Notes: generated from the sequence alone by a model not told the origin. A stretch of 8,206 bases of DNA from Bacteroides sp. CAG:1060 (GCA_000432655.1 HF986336.1:19607-27812); one strand, 5' to 3'. Shown: positions 1 through 7,421, numbered from the stretch's first letter. Made by a program: numbers and translations.

Positions 1-117
1 CGGATCCTTTCCGCCGTGACCGGCATCGATTACCACAACATGCAAGCCTGTACCGTCAGCAAACAGCGAGATGACGGAAAGAAATATTGCCAGGGCTATA
101 CAAATTGTGCGTTTCAA
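1..117 (-). CDS. N-acetylmuramoyl-L-alanine amidase (Amidase_3), N-terminal fragment
   Basis: Only the first 39 codons are in the window; the gene runs off the left edge. The translation opens with a short basic stretch (LKRT) and a hydrophobic core ending LFA|D near residue 20, which reads as a Sec signal peptide. Residues 27-39 are VVVIDAGHGGKDP, the hallmark first motif of zinc-dependent Amidase_3 (AmiA/B/C-type) enzymes; H34 would be the first zinc ligand. These enzymes cleave the amide bond between N-acetylmuramic acid and L-alanine of peptidoglycan in the periplasm, usually in cell separation or wall turnover. The start is set by elimination: an in-frame TAA lies at 129-127, there is no in-frame ATG before the catalytic motif, and TTG at 117-115 sits exactly at the start of the signal peptide. 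It diverges from lptD. Family call is confident; a specific paralogue name is not possible from this fragment. Confidence 0.87.
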   Translation of the reverse strand, partial: MKRTICIALAIFLSVISLFADGTGLHVVVIDAGHGGKDP

Positions 118-135
118 ATTTATGTATTACATTTG
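104..135 (+). promoter_or_regulatory. Predicted sigma-ABfr promoter of lptD
   Basis: TACATTTG at 128-135 matches the Bacteroidota -7 consensus TAnnTTTG exactly. ATTG at 104-107 is a 3/4 match to the -33 TTTG box, with a 20-base spacer. Transcription would begin a few bases downstream, near 140-143, which leaves about 25 bases of leader before the TTG start at 168 and rules out starts further upstream. The -33 box lies inside the divergent amidase gene. Confidence 0.55.
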
Positions 136-145
136 TAGATTATTG

Positions 146-153
146 CAAATTTA
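146..153 (-). promoter_or_regulatory. Candidate -7 element for the amidase gene
   Basis: Read on the minus strand, 153-146 is TAAATTTG, an exact match to TAnnTTTG. It would give a transcript starting near 139-142 with a leader of about 22-25 bases before the TTG start at 117. I see no convincing TTTG box 19-21 bases upstream, so support rests on the -7 box alone. A second copy of the same octamer at 122-115 overlaps the amidase start codon and is too close to it to serve. Confidence 0.35.
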
Positions 154-167
154 GTAAAAACTTTCGT

Positions 168-2915
168 TTGAGGAAAGACATTCATATTATTTCTTTTTTT
201 CTGATTCTTTGCCTTCTCTTGGCAGATTTTACGGCGGGAGCTCAGAACAGGCGCGGTTCCAAGAGGGGGTCCGGCGGCTACGGCATAAGGGTAGAGAAGA
301 AAGTCGTAGCTCCCGATTCATTGACGCTGGCGCGAAGAGATTCCATATTCCATGCCGATTCCATCAGAAAGGCCGATTCGCTGTCAATGCTCCGTAACAG
401 CTCCCTTGAGAATCCTGCATTCTCTGATGCCAGGGACAGTGTAGTCCAGGCCAGAGATCCGCTGACCGGCAACACCAAGCTGTATTATTACGGTGACGTG
501 AAGGTCAAGTACCAGGACATGGAACTGACGGCAGACTACATGGAGTATGATATGAAGACCCGTACCGTGTTTGCAAGAGGCAATTATGATTCCACCAAAA
601 TGTCCTGGGTCGGCAGGCCGAAAATGACACAATCCGGGAAATCATACGAGATGGAGAGCCTGAATTATAACTTCGACACCCGAAAGGCCTTCATCAACAA
701 TATGATAACTTCCGAGAACGACGGCATTCTCCACGGACAGAATATCAAGATGATGGATGACAGGTCCATCAATATAAAGCATGGCAAATACACGGTCTGC
801 GACGCCGACCATCCGCATTACTACCTCGCCCTAACCTCTGCCAAACTGGTGCAGAACCCAAGTCAGAAGACCATCATAGGCCCTTCATACCTTGTACTGG
901 AGGACGTCAAACTACCGTTCATCGGGCTGCCGTTCGGGTTCATTCCCAAGAAGCCGGAGCGGGCTACCGGAATGCTGATGCCGACCTTCGGTGAAGAACA
1001 GGCCCGAGGATTCTACATGCGCGGTCTGGGTATGTATTTCGTATTCGGGGACCATCTCGACCTGCAGGTGACCGGAGACTACTACACCCTTGGATCGTGG
1101 GCAATCAACGTAAGTTCCAGATACAACGTCAAATACAAATTCAACGGAGGGTTCAATATCACCTACTCCAATGACCAGACCGGAGAAAAGGGTACTCCGG
1201 AATTCCGTAAAATGACCAACTTCGGAATACGTTGGGATCATTCCCAGGATTCAAAAGCACGCCCGGGGACGACATTCAGGGCATCAGTGGACCTCAAGAG
1301 CCCGTCCAACAACAGATACAACTCCACCAGCATAAACAACGCGCTCCAGAATCAGGCGAGTTCCACCATATCCTATTCCAAAACATGGGGAGGCAAGGTA
1401 AGCATAAGCCTCAATGCCAGGCACAGCCAGAGCTCCTGCGACTCTTCTTACACGTTCACGCTGCCGAACCTGTCAATATCAGTCAGCACCTTCTATCCTT
1501 TCAAACGCAAGGAAAGAGTCGGAAAGGAGAAAATATACGAGAAGATTTCATTTGCCTACCGTTCTTCTCTGGACAACCAGATCAGTTTCAAGTCTTCCGA
1601 GTTCGGAAAGGAAAATCTCCTTGACAAGTTCAAGAACGGCATGAAGCACGACTTCACGATAGGTCTGCCTACATTCCAGCTTTTCAAGTACATAAGCATC
1701 TCGCCAAGTGTTTCCTACGGCCAGAACTGGTATTTCAGGGCCACGGACTGGACGTATAACGAGGAGACCGACAAGCTTGAATCCACGCAGACGCATCAGT
1801 TCAGCCGGCTCGGCATCTACCAGAATTACTCGTTCGGAGCTTCGGCGAGCACCAGAATTTACGGGACGCTCAATTTCGGCAAGCATCGCAGGCTGCAGGC
1901 TATACGCCACGTCATATCTCCGTCCATGTCAGTAAGTTACATCCCTAACCTCAATACGCGGTCCAACGGATACCGGACGCTCCATTACACGGACGCCTCC
2001 GGAACCGAAAAGACATACGACTACAACATCTACAGCGGTCAGCTCGTCTCCGTCCCAACCAGCGGAAAGCAGGCGGCAAGTATGACCATCAATATCGGCA
2101 ACAACCTGGAAGCCAAGGTGCGGGACTATGCGGACACCACCGGAAGAGGAAGCAAAAAGGTCAAGCTCATCGACCAGTTCAACATCAACACCGGATACAA
2201 TTTCCTGAGCGAGCATTACAAGATGCAGACCGTCTCAATGACAATGTCCACTTCCCTGTTCAACAAAGTCTCCATCAATGCAAGTGCCGGATTCGACCCA
2301 TACGGCATCGATGAGCGCGGAAACAGGGTTGAACGGTTCGCGGTATCGCAAGGACAGGGATTGGCCAGGCTCACAAGTTTCAACGCCTCCGCCTCATTCT
2401 CCCTTTCCGGGAAAGGGCACATCAACGGCAACGATGGTTCCAAGACAGAAGGTTCCGGAGCATCTTCGGGATCTGCAAATTACTACCGCAGAAATTATTA
2501 CCATCCCGTAACCGGAGAATTCATTCCGGAGGGTTGGTTGTACTACACCAATCCGGATTCACCTTGGTCGGCCAATTTCAGCACATCTTTCAGCCTGACA
2601 CCGAGATACAAGTACGACGCTGAAAAAGAAGAACTCCAGCGCAAAAATGACATTCGCGCCACCCTCAATGCCAGCGGCAACATTAAAATCACCCCGAGCC
2701 TTTCAGTGAACCTGAGCACGGGATTTGATTTCATGGCCAAGAAAATCACCACTACGCAGTTGAGTGCAAATTATGACCTCCACTGCTTCAATATCTCCGT
2801 AAGCTGGATTCCGCTCGGAACATACAAGTCATACAGCTTCACCATCGCCGCCAAAGCGGCAACTCTCGCTGATCTGTTGAAGTTCAAGAAAAGCAACAGC
2901 TATTGGGATAATTGA
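168..2915 (+). CDS. lptD: LptD-like LPS-assembly outer-membrane protein (OstA family)
   Basis: LptD is the outer-membrane beta-barrel that inserts lipopolysaccharide into the outer leaflet at the end of the Lpt bridge. From TTG168 the product is 915 residues. Residues 1-25 form a signal peptide with a hydrophobic core and an AGA|Q cleavage site. Residues about 50-75 carry DSL/DSI repeats, a probable periplasmic linker. Residues about 106-240 are the LptA/OstA-like jellyroll (YYYGDVKV, then ELTADYMEYD). The LptD signature follows: KYTVCDADHPHYY around C211, then LPFIGLPFGFIPKK, then ATGMLMP. The remainder is alternating amphipathic strands rich in aromatic residues, ending in a barrel of Bacteroidota LptD type. 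The frame is open back to 87, but the predicted promoter at 104-135 and the signal peptide favour TTG168; the first in-frame ATG falls well inside the mature protein. No Shine-Dalgarno is visible. No terminator follows before rho. Confidence 0.85.
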   Translation: MRKDIHIISFFLILCLLLADFTAGAQNRRGSKRGSGGYGIRVEKKVVAPDSLTLARRDSIFHADSIRKADSLSMLRNSSLENPAFSDARDSVVQARDPLTGNTKLYYYGDVKVKYQDMELTADYMEYDMKTRTVFARGNYDSTKMSWVGRPKMTQSGKSYEMESLNYNFDTRKAFINNMITSENDGILHGQNIKMMDDRSINIKHGKYTVCDADHPHYYLALTSAKLVQNPSQKTIIGPSYLVLEDVKLPFIGLPFGFIPKKPERATGMLMPTFGEEQARGFYMRGLGMYFVFGDHLDLQVTGDYYTLGSWAINVSSRYNVKYKFNGGFNITYSNDQTGEKGTPEFRKMTNFGIRWDHSQDSKARPGTTFRASVDLKSPSNNRYNSTSINNALQNQASSTISYSKTWGGKVSISLNARHSQSSCDSSYTFTLPNLSISVSTFYPFKRKERVGKEKIYEKISFAYRSSLDNQISFKSSEFGKENLLDKFKNGMKHDFTIGLPTFQLFKYISISPSVSYGQNWYFRATDWTYNEETDKLESTQTHQFSRLGIYQNYSFGASASTRIYGTLNFGKHRRLQAIRHVISPSMSVSYIPNLNTRSNGYRTLHYTDASGTEKTYDYNIYSGQLVSVPTSGKQAASMTINIGNNLEAKVRDYADTTGRGSKKVKLIDQFNINTGYNFLSEHYKMQTVSMTMSTSLFNKVSINASAGFDPYGIDERGNRVERFAVSQGQGLARLTSFNASASFSLSGKGHINGNDGSKTEGSGASSGSANYYRRNYYHPVTGEFIPEGWLYYTNPDSPWSANFSTSFSLTPRYKYDAEKEELQRKNDIRATLNASGNIKITPSLSVNLSTGFDFMAKKITTTQLSANYDLHCFNISVSWIPLGTYKSYSFTIAAKAATLADLLKFKKSNSYWDN

Positions 2916-2933
2916 TTTTTTTAGCTATATTTG
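2902..2933 (+). promoter_or_regulatory. Predicted sigma-ABfr promoter of rho
   Basis: TATATTTG at 2926-2933 matches TAnnTTTG exactly, with ATTG at 2902-2905 as the -33 box and a 20-base spacer, the same geometry as the lptD promoter. The -33 box lies within the last five codons of lptD. Transcription would start near 2938-2941, giving a leader of about 50 bases. Because no terminator is seen after lptD, read-through from lptD may add to rho expression. Confidence 0.6.
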
Positions 2934-2948
2934 CACATCCAATTTTAC

Positions 2949-2970
2949 GAATCTGCCGTTTCGGCAATTC
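2949..2970 (+). promoter_or_regulatory. Hairpin in the rho 5' leader
   Basis: TGCCG at 2954-2958 pairs with CGGCA at 2962-2966 around a TTT loop. The stem continues after a single-base bulge (C2953) as GAAT at 2949-2952 paired with ATTC at 2967-2970, giving nine base pairs. The sequence after it (ATGACAAATC) has no T-tract, so it is not an intrinsic terminator. It lies within the predicted leader, about 22 bases before the rho ATG. Function is unknown; a role in controlling rho expression or RNA stability is inference. Confidence 0.45.
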
Positions 2971-2992
2971 ATGACAAATCTTATTACATTAT

Positions 2993-4963
2993 ATGCCACT
3001 CAGTTTATTTGAGCTAAATTCAATGAATAGAGAACAGCTCGAGGCGCTTGCAAAAGAATACGGCATCACCGCTACCAAAAAGCTTGATGACGAAAATCTT
3101 GCATTTGCCATCATCGACAAGCAGGCTATCGTAGAATCTCAAAAACCGATTGCCGAAAAGCCTAAGCAGCGTCGCGGACGTCCTCCAAAGACTCAAAAAG
3201 ATGCACAGGAGCCGGCTAAAGCGACTGCTAAAGCACCGTCAAAAACAGAAGAAAAAGCCTCTGCCAAACCTGAGCAGAACATAGTTAAGCCGGATACTGC
3301 GACTAAAGACGCGGCGGCTTCTGATTCCGACACACAGCAGCCGAAAAAACGGGGCCGTAAGCCTGCAAGCGAGAAATCCGCTGCGAAAGCATCAGCAGAA
3401 GCTCCTAAAAAGCCAGATACTCCTCTTGAGTCTAAACCGGAGAACAAGCAGCCCCAAAAAATGGAGCAAAAATCTCCTGAAGCATCCAAAGAGAGCAAAG
3501 TTGCAGAGAATGTGAACCCATCCCCTGCCGACGCAGTTAAACCTTCAACCCAGAAGCCGCAGCAGAACGCCCAGCAGGAAGGCTCTCACGTCAAAAAGAA
3601 AAAGGAACGCGACCTCTCCAAGATTTTGGAAAAAGTACAGTCCAAGGTTCAGGAAAAGGCAATGGAAGGTTCTACAAGAGTTACCCCTGTGCAGACAAAC
3701 TACGCACCGCAAGGCGGACTTGGTCCTTTCAATTCCCAGACGCCACAGCAGAACAAGCCGTCCGATGGCGGATTCACCAAAAAGCCAAAACAGCCTCAGA
3801 TTGTATATGAAGGCACTGTAGAGGCGACCGGAGTTCTGGAAATAATGCCTGATGGATACGGATTCCTTCGTTCTTCCGACTACAATTATCTCAATTCTCC
3901 GGATGACATATATGTATCTGCGCAGCAGGTCAAGTCAAATGCACTGAAAAGCGGCGATACCGTCACGGGAGAAATCAGACCTCCGCGCGATGGAGACAAA
4001 TATTTCCCGCTTGTCGGAATAAAGTATGTCAATGGACGCACACCGGAGTTTATCCGGGACAGGGTTCCTTTCGACTTCCTCACTCCGCTCTTCCCGGACG
4101 AGAAGTTCAATCTGCTCGGAAACGGTCATGAAAAGGACAAGAGCTGCCGTCTGGTGGATATGTTTGCGCCTATAGGAAAAGGCCAGCGTATGCTTATCGT
4201 ATCCCCTCCTAAGGCCGGTAAGACTCTGCTTCTCAAGAGCATAGCCAATGCGATAGCTGACAACCATCCGGAAGTTTACGAAATCGTCCTGCTTGTTGAC
4301 GAGCGTCCGGAGGAAGTGACGGATATGCAGCGCTCCGTGAAGGCAGAAGTGGTGGCATCCACATTCGACGAGCCGGCGGAAAAGCATGTCAAGGTAGCAA
4401 ATATGGTGATCGAAAAAGCCAGAAGACTCGTAGAATGCGGCCACGACGTAGTCATCCTGCTCGACTCCATCACCAGACTTGCCAGAGCATACAATACGGT
4501 ACAGCCGGCATCCGGAAAGGTTCTTACCGGAGGTGTTGACGCCAATGCCCTGCAGAAGCCCAAAAGGTTCTTCGGTGCCGCCAGAAACATTGAAGGCGGT
4601 GGCTCGCTCACAATTCTTGCGACGGCCCTCACAGAAACTGGCTCCAAGATGGATGACGTCATTTTCGAAGAGTTCAAGGGTACCGGCAACTCCGAGATTC
4701 AGCTAGACAGGACTCTTGCCAACCGTCGCATATTCCCTGCCGTCAATATTCTTCTGTCGGGAACGAGAAGGGATGACCTGCTCTACCCTAAGGATCAGGG
4801 CCAGAGAATATGGATTCTTCGCAAGTTGCTTGCGGACATGAACCCTACCGAGGCGATGAATTTCATGAATCAGCTTATGGACGAGTACAAGACCAATCAG
4901 GATCTTCTTGACAACATGTCCAAGGTAAGTCCACAAGACGCCAAATACTACGATAATTTCTAG
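2993..4963 (+). CDS. rho: Transcription termination factor Rho with long disordered N-terminal insertion
   Basis: Rho is the homohexameric RNA-dependent ATPase and translocase that ends transcription on untranslated RNA. The product is 656 residues against about 419 in E. coli; the extra length lies in the N-terminal half. Residues 1-47 are a Rho_N/SAP-like helical domain ([21 protein letters not shown]). Residues about 48-268 are a K/P/A/E/Q-rich low-complexity arm with RRGRPPK and KKRGRKP motifs and a KKKKERD block at 201-207. Residues 272-345 are the cold-shock-like primary RNA site (DGYGFLR at 287-293, DDIYV at 304-308). The RecA-type ATPase core follows: Walker A PPKAGKT at 405-411, catalytic VDERPEE at 435-441, Walker B VVILLDS at 486-492, Q-loop [17 protein letters not shown] at 511-527, and R-loop FKGTGNSE at 561-568. 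All key core motifs are intact. The long arm is typical of Bacteroidota Rho; in Bacteroides thetaiotaomicron such an arm has been reported to drive phase separation. The start is the only ATG preceding the conserved N-domain. Confidence 0.97.
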   Translation: MPLSLFELNSMNREQLEALAKEYGITATKKLDDENLAFAIIDKQAIVESQKPIAEKPKQRRGRPPKTQKDAQEPAKATAKAPSKTEEKASAKPEQNIVKPDTATKDAAASDSDTQQPKKRGRKPASEKSAAKASAEAPKKPDTPLESKPENKQPQKMEQKSPEASKESKVAENVNPSPADAVKPSTQKPQQNAQQEGSHVKKKKERDLSKILEKVQSKVQEKAMEGSTRVTPVQTNYAPQGGLGPFNSQTPQQNKPSDGGFTKKPKQPQIVYEGTVEATGVLEIMPDGYGFLRSSDYNYLNSPDDIYVSAQQVKSNALKSGDTVTGEIRPPRDGDKYFPLVGIKYVNGRTPEFIRDRVPFDFLTPLFPDEKFNLLGNGHEKDKSCRLVDMFAPIGKGQRMLIVSPPKAGKTLLLKSIANAIADNHPEVYEIVLLVDERPEEVTDMQRSVKAEVVASTFDEPAEKHVKVANMVIEKARRLVECGHDVVILLDSITRLARAYNTVQPASGKVLTGGVDANALQKPKRFFGAARNIEGGGSLTILATALTETGSKMDDVIFEEFKGTGNSEIQLDRTLANRRIFPAVNILLSGTRRDDLLYPKDQGQRIWILRKLLADMNPTEAMNFMNQLMDEYKTNQDLLDNMSKVSPQDAKYYDNF

Positions 4964-4977
4964 AATCAGTATAGAAG

Positions 4978-5012
4978 AAATGCCGGTTGAATCAATTCAG
5001 CCGGCATTTTTC
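4978..5012 (+). terminator. Intrinsic terminator of rho, probably bidirectional
   Basis: TGCCGG at 4981-4986 pairs with CCGGCA at 5001-5006. The stem extends inward through a T-G wobble and TGAA/TTCA to a TCAA loop (4992-4995), about 11 base pairs, and AAA/TTT flanks can lengthen it. A TTTTTCTT tract follows at 5007-5014. On the minus strand the hairpin is followed by TTTCTTCT, so it probably also ends the convergent upp transcript. Confidence 0.85.
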
Positions 5013-5044
5013 TTGTATTATGTTTGTTGTCAGAGCATTACACC

Positions 5045-5674
5045 TTATTTGGTGCCAAATATACGATCGCCCGCATCTCCGAGCCCCGGTACTATATAGG
5101 CGTTCTCGTTAAGATGGTCATCCACGGCAGCTACGTATATATCCACGTCCGGATGCTCTTTCTGAACCTTTGCCACTCCATCCGGTGCAGCCACAAGGCA
5201 CATCAGCCGAATGTTGGTACATCCCCTCTCTTTCAACATGGTCAGCGCGTCGCAGGAGCTTCCGCCAGTGGCAAGCATAGGGTCCGTTACAATTACCATT
5301 CTCTGGCTGATATCTTCCGGAAGCTTGCAATAATATACTACAGGAGTATGGGTCTTCTCGTCCCTGTACAGACCGATGTGGCCTACTTTAGCCACAGGAA
5401 CCAGCGTAAGCAGTCCGTCCACCATGCCGAGCCCGGCACGCAGAATAGGAACTACGGCAAGTTTCCTTCCGGAGACTTTCCTGGCGGTCATTTTACATAA
5501 AGGAGTATCTATCTCGCAGTCCGTCAGCGGAAGATCGCGCGTAAGCTCATATCCCATAAGCAGTGAAATCTCTTTGAGAAGTTCCCTGAAATCCTTGGAA
5601 CCTGTCTCTTTCTGACGCATAATGCTCAATTTATGCTGAATCATCGGGTGATCCACAATGTGCAATTGACTCAT
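5045..5674 (-). CDS. upp: Uracil phosphoribosyltransferase
   Basis: Upp is a cytoplasmic enzyme converting uracil and PRPP to UMP and pyrophosphate, the one-step uracil salvage reaction. The 209-residue product matches the usual length (about 208). Visible motifs are PILRAGLGM at 76-84, the PRPP-binding loop [14 protein letters not shown] at 127-140 and the C-terminal uracil-binding segment [16 protein letters not shown] at 193-208. The ATG at 5674-5672 gives the canonical N-terminus ([16 protein letters not shown]). No Shine-Dalgarno is visible; the leader is A/T-rich. A 7/8 match to TAnnTTTG (TATCTTTA, 5700-5693 on the minus strand) could be its -7 box, but no -33 box accompanies it. It converges on rho and diverges from a nucleoside kinase, 82 bases between the two starts, which makes a pyrimidine-salvage pair. 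Confidence 0.97.
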   Translation of the reverse strand: MSQLHIVDHPMIQHKLSIMRQKETGSKDFRELLKEISLLMGYELTRDLPLTDCEIDTPLCKMTARKVSGRKLAVVPILRAGLGMVDGLLTLVPVAKVGHIGLYRDEKTHTPVVYYCKLPEDISQRMVIVTDPMLATGGSSCDALTMLKERGCTNIRLMCLVAAPDGVAKVQKEHPDVDIYVAAVDDHLNENAYIVPGLGDAGDRIFGTK

Positions 5675-5688
5675 ATAGGTGTGATTTT

Positions 5689-5721
5689 TATGTAAAGATA
5701 TGAACTTTTTTTCTATTTTTG
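5689..5721 (+). promoter_or_regulatory. Predicted sigma-ABfr promoter of the nucleoside kinase gene
   Basis: TATTTTTG at 5714-5721 fits TAnnTTTG exactly. TATG at 5689-5692 is a 3/4 match to the -33 box with a 21-base spacer. This gives a leader of about 30 bases to the ATG at 5757. The element lies in the 82-base divergent gap shared with upp, so the two promoters must be close together. The region is very T-rich, so a chance match is possible. Confidence 0.42.
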
Positions 5722-5756
5722 TCTAATTTTACTCTGACAAACTGCATATTTGACCG

Positions 5757-7421
5757 ATGCTAAAAGTTTTTTGCAAGAATAACGGCACTTATAAAGAGTT
5801 TCAGGAAGGCACGACGCTTCTTGAGATGCTGCCATCATTTGACTTCGACAAACCTTATGACATTGTATCCGCCAAAGTGAATAATGTCTGCGAAGGACTG
5901 AAATTCCGTGTTTTCAATAGCCGGGATGTCGAATTTCTGGATTATCGTTCCTACAATGGGCGCAATGTCTATTGCCGCTCATTGTGCTTCCTGCTCTACA
6001 AGGCGGCCAAGGAATTGTTCCCGAACTGCAAGATCATTCTGCGCCGTCCTATCTCCAAGGGCTTTTTCTGCTGCATGGACAAAGGAAACGGTCTTATGCT
6101 CACAAGTGAGGACGTGGATGCCATCAGCCTCAAAATGAGGGAAATCGTAGATATGGACATACCGTTCCGTCGTCACGAAGCACAAGTCTCCGAGGCCATA
6201 AAAATGTTCAAAAAACTCGGCCAGGAGGACAAGGTAAAGCTTCTTGAGACATGCGGAGAGGTGTATATCAACTATTACACCCTGGACGACACCACGGATT
6301 ATTATTATGATGCTCTGGTGCCAAGCACCGGATATCTCAAGGTCTGGAGCCTCTCTACATATCACGGAGGGATGCTTCTCAGGGTTCCGGACAGGCACGA
6401 GCCGTTGAAGCTTGCGCCATTCTACGAACAGCCGAAGACTTTCGATGTGTTCACGGAAACGGTGAACTGGAACAGAATCATGGGGCTGAGCAATGTAGGA
6501 GATGTCAATGAGGCCTGCCTTAACGGCCGGGCAAGCGAACTTATCCAGGTAGCGGAGGCGCTTCAGGAGAAAAAAATAGTCCAGATTGCGGAAGAGATAG
6601 ACAAGAGATACATTTCTCCTTCTCCGGTAAGGATAGTCCTTATAACAGGACCTACAAGCAGCGGCAAAAGCACTTTCTGCAGAAGATTGAGCGTACAGCT
6701 GAAGGCCTGCGGACTCCATCCGGTGTCTTTCTCCACGGACGATTATTTCGTGAACAGACTCGACACTCCGAAGCTTCCGGACGGAACATTCGATTTCGAC
6801 AATTTCGAGACGGTAGATCACGCTGCACTTCAGGAGGACGTGCTCAAGCTCGTTTCAGGAAAGGAAGTGGAAGTACCTGAATATAACTTCGTTACAGGAA
6901 TCAGAGAATATAACGGAAAGAAGCTTTCCTTACATGAAGGATCCATTCTTCTTATAGAAGGAATACATGCGCTCAATCCGCAACTGCTTCCAAAAATTGA
7001 AGAATCAACCAAATTCAGAATCTTCATAAATGCCATCACCAGCATATCTCTGGACGACCACAACTGCATTCCTACCAGCGACAACCGCCTTTTACGCAGA
7101 ATTGTAAGAGATTATAAGAAAGGCGCTTATGGCGCGAAAGAAACCATTGCCAACTGGCCGAACGTGCGCCGTGCGGAAGTAAAATGGATATACCCTTATC
7201 AGGAAGACGCCGATGTTCTTTTCAACTCAGCTTACCTGCTTGAATTTGCAGTGCTGCGCAACCATGCCGAAGCTATTTTGCGGACCGTACCTAAAAACTG
7301 TCCCGAATACAGTGAGGCGCACAGGCTGCTCATGTTCCTGAATTATTTCATCCCTGTTCCGGACAAGGAAATTCCACATACCTCGTTCATGCGCAGTTTC
7401 CTCGGATATAGCAACGACTGA
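5757..7421 (+). CDS. Uridine kinase-like nucleoside kinase with TGS/ThrRS-like N-terminal region
   Basis: The 554-residue protein is a P-loop nucleoside kinase (Udk/PRK superfamily) fused behind a threonyl-tRNA-synthetase-like front half. Residues 1-62 resemble a TGS domain. Residues about 68-225 resemble the ThrRS/AlaRS second additional (editing) domain: SLCFLLYKAAKELFP at 75-89 corresponds to the HSxxHLLAxAxxELyP helix, and DYYYDALVPSTG at 181-192 to the DLCxGPHxPxTG loop, but the metal-site His and Cys residues are missing. The kinase follows: Walker A GPTSSGKS at 298-305, STDDYF at 326-331, FDFDNFETVDH at 345-355, VPEYNFVTGIREY at 373-385, LLIEGIHAL at 398-406, RLLRRIVRD at 444-452 and ADVLF at 485-489. 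These match uridine kinase, so phosphorylation of uridine or another nucleoside with ATP or GTP is likely; the true substrate is unproven. Pairing with upp fits pyrimidine salvage. Standalone E. coli Udk has only about 213 residues. This fusion type recurs in Bacteroidota and Firmicutes. The stop lies two bases before the next gene. Confidence 0.88.
   Translation: MLKVFCKNNGTYKEFQEGTTLLEMLPSFDFDKPYDIVSAKVNNVCEGLKFRVFNSRDVEFLDYRSYNGRNVYCRSLCFLLYKAAKELFPNCKIILRRPISKGFFCCMDKGNGLMLTSEDVDAISLKMREIVDMDIPFRRHEAQVSEAIKMFKKLGQEDKVKLLETCGEVYINYYTLDDTTDYYYDALVPSTGYLKVWSLSTYHGGMLLRVPDRHEPLKLAPFYEQPKTFDVFTETVNWNRIMGLSNVGDVNEACLNGRASELIQVAEALQEKKIVQIAEEIDKRYISPSPVRIVLITGPTSSGKSTFCRRLSVQLKACGLHPVSFSTDDYFVNRLDTPKLPDGTFDFDNFETVDHAALQEDVLKLVSGKEVEVPEYNFVTGIREYNGKKLSLHEGSILLIEGIHALNPQLLPKIEESTKFRIFINAITSISLDDHNCIPTSDNRLLRRIVRDYKKGAYGAKETIANWPNVRRAEVKWIYPYQEDADVLFNSAYLLEFAVLRNHAEAILRTVPKNCPEYSEAHRLLMFLNYFIPVPDKEIPHTSFMRSFLGYSND

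Noticed and set aside
87..167. Upstream extension of the lptD frame to TTG at 87
   Set aside because: It overlaps the amidase gene and the predicted promoter, and would put 27 residues before a clear signal peptide; TTG168 fits better.
1232..1624. 130-codon open frame on the plus strand within lptD
   Set aside because: It is an alternate frame of the lptD barrel region with no recognisable motif and no promoter or leader of its own.
3134..3796. Possible foreign insertion or repeat expansion inside rho
   Set aside because: The frame is continuous, there are no flanking direct or inverted repeats, and long arms are normal in Bacteroidota Rho proteins.
3935..4444. 169-codon open frame on the minus strand
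   Set aside because: It is antisense to the RNA-binding and ATPase regions of rho, with cysteine/histidine-rich, non-protein-like composition.
5024..5500. 158-codon open frame on the plus strand
   Set aside because: It is antisense to upp, which has full-length conserved sequence on the other strand.
5745..5752. CATATTTG as a -7 box for the kinase gene
   Set aside because: It is a 7/8 match but lies only four bases before the ATG, leaving no room for a leader; the exact match at 5714-5721 is better placed.
5979..6821. 280-codon open frame on the minus strand
   Set aside because: It lies wholly opposite the kinase gene, whose conserved motifs are clear; its translation shows no recognisable family and reads as an antisense shadow.
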